Origin: Molossus alvarezi
Taxonomy: Eukaryota > Chordata > Mammalia > Chiroptera > Molossidae
Assembly (NCBI GenBank): GCA_037176705.1
Contig: CM073895.1
Span: 3,949,051 to 4,013,050 of the forward strand
Length of the DNA: 64,000 nt
Reading direction: 5' to 3'
Part shown: in pieces, positions 1-10,697 of the stretch
Layout: each line of letters opens with the position of its first letter
Position numbering within the stretch: position 1 is the first letter of the stretch
The notes under the pieces: model-generated
The model's input: the letters and a program-made list of their open reading frames with translations, nothing else
Databases searched by the model: none
Told to the model about the DNA's origin: nothing
Translations under genes and position numbers: made by a program

Positions 1-549
1 ATGCACACTTCACTTGGCCCTGCTCCTTGGGTCTCTGTGCCTTCTACTCTGGGGTTCAGAGAAAGCTTCGTTTCAAAAGTGGATTTTCCAAAACCTCCGT
101 GGCTCCAGCCCTCTGCACGTGGCGGCAGAGCCGGGGTCTACGGGTGTGAGTGACAAGTCCCAAGGCCGGGCTGGGCTGGATGCCGACCGCCTGACCCCCC
201 CCCAGCACCCGTGTCCCATGGGCCATCCCCCAGGGCACCGCACGTTCTCAAGCCCTTTTCTCGAAGACACGCATGGCGCAGAGGGACATCGCTGCAGAGT
301 GTGCGCCCATGAAAGCCCCAGCCCGCAGGTCACCCCGAGGGCTGACCGTGAGCCGCGGTGCAGGGCCCAAGGCAACGCTGGCCTCTGTGGGCTCACAGCC
401 CACCGCAGCTTAGCCATCACACGCTCCACACCACAAACCACTTCCGCCTCGAGACATCAGGCAACACAACTGTCAGCGTCTGGAAACATACGCACTTGCT
501 GCAAGCTCACGGTGGGAAGAGTCCGACCTACGAAGTGCGACCGACTTAC
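1..549 (-). other. NPHP4: NPHP4 intron 10, start only
   Basis: This begins with the strong donor GTAAGT at 549-544 and runs off the window. It is GC-rich unique sequence. No exon, SINE or regulatory element could be identified in it. Confidence 0.8.
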
Positions 550-732
550 CTCTTGGGAGCTCATGCTGGCGGGGGGTACCTTGTAGACCAGACAGCGCCA
601 GGGGTTGGGCCGGACCCCGCCCTGGAGCGGCACGGTGGCGCGGCCGGAGCCGGCCTCCAGCGAGGGCTTCCAGGCAGCCCAGCGGACGGTGTGCATGTGC
701 GCCAGGCTGGCCACGGGCGTGGCGGGAGCCGC
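550..732 (-). CDS. NPHP4: NPHP4 exon 10, residues 377-437
   Basis: This 183-nt exon is 61 codons, phase 0 at both ends. The acceptor is GCTTCCCTTCCAG/GCGGCT and the donor is a near-perfect CAAGAG/GTAAGT. It encodes [19 protein letters not shown], then a tryptophan-rich [20 protein letters not shown] and [15 protein letters not shown]. The last part aligns with human NPHP4 just before the basic, serine- and proline-rich middle of the protein. Exon 11 is not found in positions 1-549, so it must lie outside the window. Skipping of this exon would be frame-neutral. Confidence 0.96.
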
Positions 733-1845
733 CTGGAAGGGAAGCAGAGCACAGGCCCCGTGACCGCACGGCCCACATGGGGGCCAGGGGCGCTCTGCCA
801 CAAAGCTAACGAGACAGAGGTGGCAAGCGTCATGTCCACTTTACAAAAGAAGGACCGAGGCAGAAGCAGGACCCAGCATCCCACGGGTGGAGGCACAGAG
901 CGGGGAAGCCAGCCTCCCGCTCTGAGACCCCATGAGACCCCACCGGCCCAACCAGGAACCGCATGTGGAGTATTCCGAGCCCCGGGGGGATGTGGGAAGA
1001 GAAACGGCCCAACGGAGGCAGGTCATAGCCCAGAACGTGTGCACAGCCTCACTCCTCACGGCCGTGCGCTACCTGATGCTCTGGGCTGAGGAAAGTAGAG
1101 CAGGCGGATCCCCGTTCTGGGGGCAGAGGGGCAGGGCCCTCCGTCAGTCCCTGAAACTGGCGGAGTGCGCCCAGGCAGCCCTTGCGACTGTAGGCCGTGG
1201 TCACAGGGCGGGTGACGGCCTTGGAGGGCAGTGGAGCCCATGCCCTGCCCGGGGGTGGGGGGTGAGAGCCTCCCCGAGGGAGGGGCCAGGGTCCCGCTGA
1301 CCAGCTGTCACAGGAAGTCGAGGCCTGCTCATCTGACCGCACTCAGGTCCGAGGCAAGTGCCACACACACACACGCGCGCACGCAGGACTGGCTGGGCTT
1401 GGAGGGGCAGCGCATGGCCACGCATGGGCGTGAGCAGGTCCCAAACACCAAGGAGACGCGCCCACTCAGGCCAGTCCTCCCGGACGGCTGCTTGCTCGCC
1501 GATACCCCACCTATCACAGCCTTCACAGCCAGGGAGGAAGACACCCCGACTCGGCACGCAGCTTGGAGTTAGCCTGTTCCCCGCGTCCCCAGCGCAACTG
1601 GACCTCACCCCACCCGCTGACCCTTCCCTGGAGCCGAAGTCCGGGTCGCAGGTGAGGCTGGGCGACATCCCGCCCCGGGCGGTGGGGTGAGCAGGGAACG
1701 GGTCCCCAGCAACTCAGTGACAGAAAACCCACCTCCTGAAAGAGCAAAGAATCAGCCAAGAGAGGACCCTCAGTGTCCGACTCCGCACCCACTTCGAACG
1801 TCTGCCTAGACAAGGACACCGCCGGCCTTGCCCCACCAGCGCTGC

Positions 1846-2025
1846 CGGCCACACAGAGGCCCCGTGCTCCAGGGGGGCCAACCACAGAGCCCCTGCCTTT
1901 CAGAATGAAAGTCCCCCGTGTACTCAGAGAGCCGGCCACAGAGAGGCCCCATGTTCCAGTGGGGGCTGGTCACAGAGCCCCTGCCTTTCAGAATGAAAGT
2001 TCCCCGTGTGCTCAGAGAGCCGGCC
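1846..2025. repeat. 87-bp tandem duplication
   Basis: Two units begin CCGGCCACA near 1846 and 1933 and share CCTGCCTTTCAGAATGAAAG, followed by a trace of a third. The copies differ at about one base in ten, so the duplication is not recent. Confidence 0.8.
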
Positions 2026-2689
2026 ACTGGAAGACACGTGGGTGGGAGAGCATCCAGGCGACTTCTGTGAACACTCGTCTATAAAACACAGTTTATTACA
2101 GAATCAAATTAAAACGAAATCCAGGTTTCCGTGCTGTTTGCGTAACTCCTTCCGGCCTAGTGTTTCAAATGAGGTGACTCTGATACCCAATTTTCCAATT
2201 TCACTGTTCCTTGGGGTTTTTTACTTCGCGATCGATACAGCTCTGTTGTGGGTAAAATATCTATCGGTTACTCATATATCCATTTTCTCTCCTTTTGTTT
2301 TTAGCCTCTAACAGAAGGGATGCTTCGTGAGTTATTGATCAGGCCTTCACAAGGACTTCCGCGGGACAATCAGACCCTGTGGCAATTCAATTTCTGTTTA
2401 CTCGCTTGCCTGTTCTCCCCAGCAGGCCTGGGCGCCTGCAGCGGGACCCTCCCTGCAGCCCCTCCCTGCTCTGAGCTCCTCCCACCAGTGGGCTCCGAGG
2501 TGGAGGTCAGATCTGTTACTTTATAACATCTTAACCTGCTAAACTGAGTTTGATTCCACACAAACTGAAAAGGAAAAAAAATTCATTGGATTGTTTCCAT
2601 TTAGGACTTTGGTTATAAGACAAACACAAAGGCGGGAGGAGCGCCATCCGGGCCTGGCTTGTCGTGGGACGGGGGTGTCATAGCCACGT

Positions 2690-3160
2690 CCGCTGGTGAA
2701 GGGCGGACAGGAAACAGGCCTTGACCCCTGGGCGTGCTACAATCCGGGGTCCCTGCGGGGCGCTGAAGGACGGCCCCAATGGACACGTCCACATCCTAAT
2801 CCCGGACTCTGTGACCGTGACCTTACTTGGAAAAGGGTCCACACAGACAAAATGAAATTGAGTATTGTGAGAGAGGAGAGCTTGCTACCCGGGAGCCCCA
2901 CATGACGAGCGTCCTTGCAGAAGAGGACGGAGAGAACACAGAGGGGAGGCCCCGTGCAGACGGAGAGGACGAGCCATGAATGCCCGCAGCCACAGCCCCG
3001 GAGGAGGCAGGAAGGGTCTTCCCCCAGAGCCGCCGGCGCCTCAGCTGGGCCCAGCAGACTGGCTCTGGAGCTGTGGCCTGCAGAACTGTGCAAGGACCGA
3101 GGTCTGCTGTTCGAAGCCACAGTTCGTGGCAATGGCTCTGGCAGCCCCAGGAAGCCAAGG
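2690..3160 (+). mobile_element. Ancient MaLR-like LTR relic
   Basis: Scattered matches to the common mammalian MaLR/MLT1-type consensus are seen in order: a CCTAAT-type segment, GTGACCTTACTTGG, GAAGAGGACGGAGA, then the CTGGAGC and CAGAACTGTG-like end. The copy is highly decayed and the family name is tentative. No gene remains. Confidence 0.45.
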
Positions 3161-4252
3161 GGGCCTCTTGGCTTCTGTCCTCAAACCAACTCAAAACTCA
3201 CCGGGCAGCAGGTTAAATATCACGCTTTTCAGGAGGTTGATTTTCTTCAGATCTGCTGGGGGGCCTTTCCCCTGCCCAGAGCCCCTCGCCAGCCACAAAG
3301 CCCCCTCTGCACCGCCTCCGGGCGCTGCAGACCCAGGCCCAGAAACTCACTGCAGAGGTGACGGCGGCACCAGGGGCGGGGAGAGGTGTCTGCTGAGACC
3401 ACACCAGGGACAAACCAAGGGATAAGCCCTCGTGGGCCAACCACTCCGTGGTGTTTGCTGAACACAAATGGATAAAAACAAATGGTGTGAAATGTCTCCG
3501 AATGTCCCTGAGATCACGCAGACCACAATGGGGGGGGGGGTGACCACGTTACAGGTGAGCCAGTGTCTTGCTCAGCACTGTACAGGAACCCAACACGCAG
3601 AATCAGGGGCGCACCAGGGTTCCGCACCAGGGGCGCCCTCTCCAGCCACCTTCAGGGCGCTCTGCACACCTCCACCTGTGCTGGCTGTGGGGGCTGCAGG
3701 GCACAGACGAGCCGCAGCCCAGAGCCTCTGCCGCACGCCTGTGGCTATCTGGGGACTCCACGGGGACAGCGCCAGCTCCAGGCACGTGGCAGGGCACTTT
3801 TGAAGGCGCTCCAGAAAGCCCTCGGGACGTCTACGTTTCCCAGCTCTAGGAAGCTACGTCCACATAACTTTCAGAGGGAAGCGAGGCGTGACACTCTCAC
3901 TCCAACACAGAATCTCCGAACCACGCAGCACTCGTGGTCCCAGGCGCTGAGCCCTGGGTCCACACGTGGTGAGCACTCCAATCTTCGTCACGTGAGCTTG
4001 TTTGGTTCCAAGGACAATGGCAAACTCATGAATGATAAACCTTCGCCTTCTAGAGATTTGGGAGAGGGTTACTTTGCTACATGACTCGCCAAGAAAGGAC
4101 CGTTATGACTGCTGGCTGGCCCATGGGCGTCTGCACTTATTCTGACAAAGCTGTGGCGGGCAGCTCAGAGTCTGGTGACAGCAGGTGTCTCAGTCCACGT
4201 CCCTCTCTTAGGAAGACTGCTTTGTCCACTTCACTCCATCAGAAAACAACTG

Positions 4253-4870
4253 TGGGGCCCACGCTGGCATGGCTCCCCGCGCGTCCACGTCCGTGGGGCC
4301 CATGCTGGCATGGCTCCCCTTGCGTCCACGTCCGTGGGGCCCACGCTGGCATGGCTCCCCGCGCGTCCACGTCCGTGGGGCCCACACTGGCACTGCTCCC
4401 CGCGCGTCCACGTCCGTGGGGCCCACGCTGGCACAGCTCCCAATGCGTCCACGTCCGTGGGGCCCACACTGGCACTGCTCCCCATGCGTCCACGTCCGTG
4501 GGGCCCACGCTGGCACTGCTCCCCATGCGTCCACGTCCGTGGGGCCCACGCTGGCATGGCTCCCCGCGCGTCCACGTCCGTGGGGCCCACACTGGCACTG
4601 CTCCCCATGCGCCCACGTCCGTGGGGCCCACGCTGGCACGGGTCCCAATGCGTCCACGTCCGTGGGGCCCACGCTGGCACGGCTCCCCATGCGTCCACGT
4701 CCGTGGGGCCCACACTGGCACTGCTCCCCATGCGTCCACGTCCGTGGGGCCCACGCTGGCACAGCTCCCAATGCGTCCACGTCTGTGGGGCCCACGCTGG
4801 CACGGGTCCCTACATCTCCACGTCTGTGGGGTCTACGCTGGCACAGCTCCCCGCGCATCCACGTGGGCCA
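4253..4870. repeat. 41-bp minisatellite, about 15 units
   Basis: TGGGGCCCACGCTGGCA recurs every 41 bp (4253, 4294, 4335 and on) for about 15 units, with a variable half reading GCTCCCCGCGCGTCC or GCTCCCCATGCGTCC. Each unit has nested inverted repeats, CCACG-TC-CGTGG and CGTGGG-G-CCCACG. As 41 is not a multiple of 3, the unit is read in all frames in turn, and no frame contains a stop, which explains the long overlapping open frames. It lies in NPHP4 intron 9. Confidence 0.95.
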
Positions 4871-5130
4871 TCTGGGTGGCTGCAGGGTCCCCACATACAC
4901 TCCCGGGAAGGACATGGTCTGGACGGGAAGAACGACCCAAGGACAGATGCAGAGGCTGCCGCGCTCTGGCTAGGACAAACACGGCAGGACAGACTGAAAA
5001 CAAGGGCGGGACCTCTCAGAATGTTTTCTCCAGTTCATTTCTAACGACTGCCACAGTCTCCGGACCAGGAGGACTCACAGACTGCGGAGACTGGTCCACA
5101 CTGGACACGCGATCAGCCCAGACATCTCTC

Positions 5131-5472
5131 CAGCCACGCGGCCCTGGGAGACAGGCTCTAGCTCCCGACCGCTGTGGCTCTCGGGCTCAGCCACGCGGCC
5201 CTGGGAGACAGGCTCTAGCTCCCGACCGCTGTGGCTCTCGGGCTCAGCCACGCGGCCCTGGGAGACAGGCTCTAGCTCCCGACCGCTGTGGCTCTCGGGC
5301 TCAGCCACGCGGCCCTGGGAGACAGGCTCTAGCTCCCGACCGCTGTGGCTCTCGGGCTCAGCCACGCGGCCCTGGGAGACAGGCTCTAGCTCCCGACCGC
5401 TGTGGCTCTCGGGCTCAGCCACGCGGCCCTGGGAGACAGGCTCTAGCTCCCGACCGCTGTGGCTCCCCGGCT
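5131..5472. repeat. 57-bp minisatellite, six near-identical units
   Basis: Six head-to-tail copies of a 57-bp unit start at 5131, 5188, 5245, 5302, 5359 and 5416. Copies one to five look identical and the sixth differs only at its end (CCCCGGCT instead of CTCGGGCT). A 57-bp unit is 19 codons, so it encodes a perfect 19-residue repeat on either strand, but nothing else suggests a gene. The homogeneity points to recent expansion or gene conversion. Confidence 0.97.
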
Positions 5473-7381
5473 TAGGCACACAGCGAGGCCAGAACGGTAC
5501 AGCGTGCAGCGCACAGCCCAGCGGTCCGCTCACGAGGACGCTGCACTCAGGAGTCAGCGTCCAGAGAAAAGCACATTTGTCTGGCTCGCCTGGTTCTGAT
5601 GAGGAAAGTCCTGCAAACGCACCCAGGCCGAGCAGGTACTCCACACTGTGAGGCGTCTTCCAGGGGAGGGTGGTGGTGCAGAGAGCTTCACACCCCACGT
5701 TCCGGAGCTGAAGGGAGGGCGCCTCAGGGTCACCCTGAAACCACCTGGGCGGAATAGGGAAGGAGAGAAGGGCGGAGACAGACCCCCGACAGCCCAGAAC
5801 TTTCGAGGTTGCTGACAGGAACACTGGGTTCTTCGGACTCTTTTCTCCACCTTGACAATGGAAGTGTTCCCTAATAAAAATAAATAAAATGAAAAACACC
5901 AGCATGTGGCGCGTGCCAAGACGCTCACAGGAACTAGGCCGACTGGGACTGGACTTTCTTCAGGTCTGGGAACGTGGAAGCAGACGCAGGGATGCCCGGC
6001 GCCGCCCGCCACGTCCAGCCCTCCGGGTGGCGGCTCCAGGCAGCAGTTCCCACCGTACAGAGGGCCTCAAACAGGAGGGCGGTGCCGTCAGAGCACGGCT
6101 GCTGAGTGGCCTGCCCCTGCCCAGCCCTGCGCCTGCGGGCCCACGGCGGCGGGAGGAACGTGCAGGCTGGCACATCGCTGCCTTCTCCCCAGCACCCCAC
6201 CTGTGTGCGCCAGAACGTCCCTTCCCGGATCGCAGGAAGAAAGGATACGGGTGATGGCAACACGGAGCCCAGTCGTCCGTGTTCAGATGAACCTCCGCAT
6301 CAAAGGGAACTGAGCTGCTATTCCTAGCCATGGTCCCAGAGCGCGGGGGGCAGCCACATGTGTCGCACCCACCCGTCGTGGCAAAGTGTTTCCACAAAGT
6401 CACAAAATAATGGATGTCACCTAAGACATGGCAGTTTCATACACAGACTCCGTGATCTCAGGCAAACCAGTTAGCTCCAGAGGCTACGTCGTACTGATGT
6501 CACCGAGGAGTGGAGAGCCATCGGGGATGCCCCCCTGCGCCCACACGTCCCCCCAGGCTCCTGTCGCAGACCCAGATGCCCACCCACGTGGCAGGCACAG
6601 TCGTGCACACCTGACATTTCTGGTCCTAGAGAAAAGCAGACCGTCCACAGAACAATGTGACCGTGTATCCAGCCGCCTGCCTCTAGGCCTGTCCACCTGA
6701 ACAGGACCCCAAATCGCACCGACTTGAGTGTGGACGTCGGGGAGGTCAGCCGGCTGCTGCCAGAGCGGACGGGAAACCACCACAGCCCGCAGGCCCACGC
6801 CACGCGGGTGGCCCCCTGCTCTGGCTGGCGGGCCCACCACCTGGAGGGCGTCTTGTGGGCCTTCCTTCTATTTCTACTTGACTTGTTACATTGTTACTTG
6901 CTTTTCAAACAGAAAAGTAAATCTCCAGAAGAGCAGGACTTGGGCTTTCCAGAGAGGCCCCAGGGAAGTCTGTCTGTGGTTCTTCTCCCAGCGGAAGCCC
7001 ACAGGTCAGTCCTGCCCAGGCGCGTGTGAAGTCACCAGGACTTCGTCCATCTCTTGCGCGGACTCAAGCCTGACTACGCGTAATATCATATGAGAGATGC
7101 AGTAAATGGCCTCATTTTTCACAATAATCACCAGCATGGTAATTGCGCGTTAATGCGATCGTGATGCATGCCCACGGAGCACCTATTACCACCCAGCAGC
7201 TGACGCCCTGTCGGCACGAAGCCGGGGATGATGGAGTTATCACCAGGAAGCGCTTTTCCAGAGCCCCGTCCACACTCGTCACCCAAGCTGCTAACACACT
7301 CACACGGCTCTAACGGGAAATGCTAACGGGACTGTCAGGCCCACCTCCAGCTGGGACCTGACCCGACACGGGGGACCTTAC

Positions 7382-7508
7382 GTGGCCGTCTGCTCCCGCG
7401 GGGCTGTTCAACACGTACTCCAGCTGAAAGACGATGGCGAACGCCGGGTGATGGACCATCTCGGGGAGTCGGAGGCGGCTTCTCAGAACCAGAGCCTGGT
7501 TTCCAGAG
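7382..7508 (-). CDS. NPHP4: NPHP4 exon 9, residues 334-376
   Basis: This 127-nt exon begins after CTTGCCCAG, adding the C that completes a serine codon, and ends GGCCAC/GTAAGG in phase 0. It encodes [35 protein letters not shown] and [23 protein letters not shown] and HPAFA-FQLEYV are near-identical to human NPHP4. The donor is strong. The preceding intron 8 is only 626 bp. Confidence 0.96.
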
Positions 7509-8134
7509 CTGGGCAAGAGCACACGGCAGGGGCGCGTCAAGCGGGGGCTCGGCTGCCCTGAGCCCACGGCCCCCACCGTCGTCTGCAGCAAGCCCCTCGC
7601 GGGGCAATGCCACGGAGCTCCTCTGGGTTGGCTCCCAGAGTCATTCCCCAAACCAGGGCCTTTTTTAGGTGCCACAAGGAACAGTTTTCCAAATCGCCAG
7701 AGCTTATGTCCAGAGGTGGAATGACACGCCCAGGTCTCCAGGGCGGCTCCCCTCCAGGGCCCTTGGCGCTGCCTCTGGTTCTGGTCCGGGAGGCGGGGGC
7801 GGAGCAGAGCGCAGGACTTACAGCGCTCTGGGTCTCCACCGTGTGAGAGACTGGGCACAGGGCACGCCGGGAGGGAAGCACGCAGGGTCTCCAGACACCG
7901 TAAGCGGCCATAATGCTAATTCCCAAATTGTCACAGAACAAAAACAGAATTTTTCCAACCTCACAGCACCGAGGCCAGCTCCAAATGGGTAAAACCGAGC
8001 AAGAGGAAACGCAGACACCAGGGAAGGACCCCAGGTGGGTGAGGGCACACGTGCGAAAACTTCATTTCCCCTGGAGGCCGGGACTCGGGAGGTCGGGACT
8101 CGGGAGGTCGGGACTCGGGAGCCCGGGCGAGCAC
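7509..8134 (-). other. NPHP4: NPHP4 intron 8
   Basis: This is a short intron of 626 bp. It holds a 15-bp tandem repeat (8073-8120) next to its own donor. The remainder is unremarkable unique sequence. Confidence 0.9.
8073..8120. repeat. 15-bp tandem repeat at the exon 8 donor
   Basis: GGTCGGGACTCGGGA is repeated three times (first copy GGCCGGG...), ending 14 bp from the NPHP4 exon 8 donor on the intron side. It is GC-rich and could form structure in the pre-mRNA next to a weak 5' splice site. Confidence 0.9.
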
Positions 8135-8316
8135 CTGGCCTTGGAAGAGGAGCCGACCTTCCTGCTGAAGCTGGCGGAGCGCGTCAAGGCCACCTCCATC
8201 TCGGGCACCAGCACCATGACCTGCGGCCTCTGCACGAAGCCCAGACCGTTGTGCACGCCGACGCACAGGCGCCGCTCCGAGATCTCCAGGGCGCTGCTGT
8301 CCAGCGGGCGGTCACC
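8135..8316 (-). CDS. NPHP4: NPHP4 exon 8, residues 274-333
   Basis: This 182-nt exon encodes [33 protein letters not shown] and [19 protein letters not shown], ending SSSKA plus two bases of a serine codon. Conservation with human NPHP4 is high, so the exon is real. Its splice signals are odd. The acceptor TGTTCCAG (AG at 8318-8317) is repeated twice more, 67 bp apart, inside a tandem repeat reaching 8515. The donor is GCCAG/GTGCTC, which departs from consensus at +4 to +6, and a 15-bp tandem repeat sits just beyond it. If the intron were retained, the frame would stay open for about 24 more codons and then stop. Confidence 0.95.
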
Positions 8317-8515
8317 CTGGAACATACACACGTCACACAGCATCAGGCAGGGCAGAAGGGAAGGGGGCTCTCGGGCTCATCCCCTGGAACATACACACGT
8401 CACACAGCATCAGGCAGGGCAGAAGGGAAGGGGGCTCTCGGGCTCATCCCCTGGAACATGCACACATCACACTGCATCAGGCAGGGCAGAAGGGAAGGGG
8501 GCTCTCGGGCTCGTC
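8315..8515. repeat. 67-bp triplication carrying the exon 8 splice acceptor
   Basis: Three units start with CCCTGGAACAT at 8315, 8382 and 8449. The first two are identical over most of their length and the third has a few changes. On the minus strand each unit carries TGTTCCAG, the acceptor used by NPHP4 exon 8 (AG at 8318-8317), so spare AGs lie at 8385-8384 and 8452-8451. Confidence 0.95.
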
Positions 8516-10560
8516 CCCAGGGGAGGGCAAGCGGAGAGGAGAGACTGTGACAGAAGTTCCCAGAGCCCATGATGCTTAGTGACAAAGAGCCCAGCAAAGG
8601 ACAGCTGGTCATCCAGTTGGAACTGGCTGGCCACAGGGCTTTATAGGTAGTTTGGGTTCTCCCAGAGTGGGATCTTGTCAGAGCAACGCACCCTGGTGCA
8701 CCCCATCAGGTGCCTGATCACCAAACTCTCGCCCTAAGCTTCCCAGGTTCAGCCACCATCTCACATGCACCAATCCGGTGGCTAGAGACCTGGGCACCTC
8801 TCACAGGACCTGGTGCCCGAGGTGCGGAGCCCGCCCCCGTGGAGGAGGCACCAGGGGCGGCGGGCAGGTCTCAGCCTCTGCCCTGCAGGACCTGCACACT
8901 GGAGACTGAGGGCACGGGCAGCGGAGGCAGCCTATTCGGCAGTAAGTCATAAACCAATAAAGACGGAATCTGCCCCAAAGTGATCACTGGATATTAAAGT
9001 GTTTCATCTTAACAAAAAACGTACTGATGCGCTAACGAACGAGCCAGGACAGTCCTCCGGGCTATCGCTGTTTATTAAACGGGGTGATCATTGCAGAATG
9101 ATCCTGAATTTTCAAGGGTTCTCCACCGCCCTTCATCAGGCGGAACGGGTCTAAATGCGGCCTGTTAGGCCTTGAGTGATGAAAACAGACCGGTGGAGAT
9201 GAGGAGAATCTGCCGGTCAGGTGGGGACAAGTGCAGGGACGGTGAAGCACATAACGAAGCGGTGGTGGGAAGCATGGAACCCAGCAGGGGCGCTCTGAAA
9301 GCCTCCCCGCCCTCCACGGGGCACCCGGAGCAGCAAGGAGACAGCGGGAGCTGCACCCAGAAACCCAACTGCCACATAGGTCCCCCTGTGGTGTTTCCAT
9401 TTCAGATGGAACCATGTTCTCTGGAGTGCATTTCAGAGGACGGCCATCTCGTTCACATGCTTGCATGTGCGTGCACGAGTGCACGTGTGTGTGTGTGTGT
9501 GTGAATGAATGTGTGCAGGCATGTGTTAGTGTGTGTGCGTGAGTGCACATGTGCAGGTACGTGTTAGTGTGTGTGTGTGAATGAATGTATGCGGGCATGT
9601 GTTAGTGTGTGTGCATGAGTGCACATGTGCGGGCACATGTTAGTGTGTGCGTGCAGGCACATGTTAGTGTGTGTGCATGTGTGTGGGTGCACGTGTATGG
9701 GCACATGTTAGTGTGTGTGCATGTGCCTGCATGTGTGCCTGTGTGTGTGCCTGCACATGTGCACATGTGTGCACGTGCATGTATGTGATTAATTACTGGT
9801 GACTGCTCAGATGACAGGATGGTCACCACGGGACTGAGGCATGCACGCCCACAACAGGTATCAAAGGCCTGCTGTGTGCCCACACCTGACTCACACCAGG
9901 TGTGGTGCTGAACAAAGCATGTCCCTGTCCTCCTGGTGCAACTCTGCAAAAGGGACGAGACCCGCCAGGACACAGGTGAGGAGCCAGGCGCTCCCGCGGG
10001 AGGCGGGCAGGCAGGGAGGCCTGTGCTGAGCCTGAGCGGGAGGACACCGCACGGATCTGGAGGAGAATGTCCGGACAGGGGCTGCGTGTTCAGAGGCCCG
10101 GCTGGGCTCGTCCGGGGCGCCCCGCACTGGCTTGCGGGGAGGCTCACACGGGCAGGCTGGACCCAGCAGTGGGGGGAGCGCCTCAGCCAGACACCTGCTC
10201 TGATGGGGTGAAATGACCGGGATTCCCGTCATCTCCTTGGCAAGAGCCAAACGTCCTCAAAGGTCCTTCGTAAATGCAGATTCTCTGAAGAATTTCCCCA
10301 CGCTCGTTTGGTGACTTAATTTACTTATTAAATCGGGACTGGTTTAAGACATGTCAAAATTAATGTTAATTAACGTCTCAGGATAACAGCACCTTTGTCA
10401 CCATCGAAGTTAAAACAGGCTAGTGTCCCCCTTCAGCCACAAAGAGGGAAAGACAGGAGCAGATCACGGTGGCTGCTGGCCCCCGCCGCCAGCCGCATCA
10501 GAGGCTCTGCTCGCCATGGGTGCCTCCATGGGAGACTGAGCCCCGGACGGGAGACTGTAC
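8317..10560 (-). other. NPHP4: NPHP4 intron 7
   Basis: This contains the 67-bp triplication that carries copies of the exon 8 acceptor (8315-8515), a 300-bp TG/CA-rich minisatellite (9474-9790), and an AT-rich patch at 10310-10385 that includes the palindrome GTTAATTAAC. No exon is seen. Confidence 0.85.
9474..9790. repeat. TG-rich minisatellite (38-bp units)
   Basis: A (TG)n core is followed by GTTAGTGTGTG repeats at 9525, 9563, 9601 and 9639 (38 bp apart), then less regular copies. Long stretches alternate purine and pyrimidine, the pattern that can adopt Z-DNA. Confidence 0.9.
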
Positions 10561-10697
10561 CTCCCGGAAGTGGTCGCTGACAAGGAGTTCCAGAAGCTCC
10601 TCCTCAAATTTCTCAAGGGAAGGGTACAGCGTGAAGAACACGTCATCCAAGTACCACGTGACCGACTTCTGCAGGCGAGGCTTTCGGAGGGCGTCAC
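10561..10697 (-). CDS. NPHP4: NPHP4 exon 7, residues 228-273
   Basis: This 137-nt exon starts GT GAC GCC after the acceptor CGTTTCAG, completing a glycine codon, and ends GGGAG/GTACAG in phase 0. It encodes [10 protein letters not shown], then [19 protein letters not shown] and [11 protein letters not shown]. The acidic FEEELLEL stretch and [10 protein letters not shown] match human NPHP4. The donor GTACAG is acceptable. The next exon continues with GDRPLDSS, matching the human EGCGPLDGG region in position but not in every residue. Confidence 0.96.

Larger units (their letters stand above)
733..7381 (-). other. NPHP4: NPHP4 intron 9
   Basis: This 6.6-kb intron holds, in window order, a short CA/CG dinucleotide run (1363-1385), an 87-bp duplication (1846-2025), an AT-rich patch (2080-2320), a MaLR-like relic (2690-3160), the 41-bp array (4253-4870), the 57-bp array (5131-5472) and an AT-rich patch (7080-7165). 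The rest is GC-rich unique DNA without recognisable exons. Confidence 0.8.

Noticed and set aside
4253..5472. CRISPR-like array
   Set aside because: Repeats are contiguous with no unique spacers, and the genome is a mammal.
4081..5475. A 464-codon plus-strand frame with WGP/RPRP and QPRGPGRQALAPDRCGSRA repeats
   Set aside because: It spans two unrelated minisatellites in an NPHP4 intron. The opposite strand is equally open, and there is no promoter or splice support.
10320..10385. HNF1 site from the GTTAATTAAC palindrome
   Set aside because: The HNF1 consensus needs a longer, spaced palindrome; this AT-rich match is too weak to list as a regulatory site.
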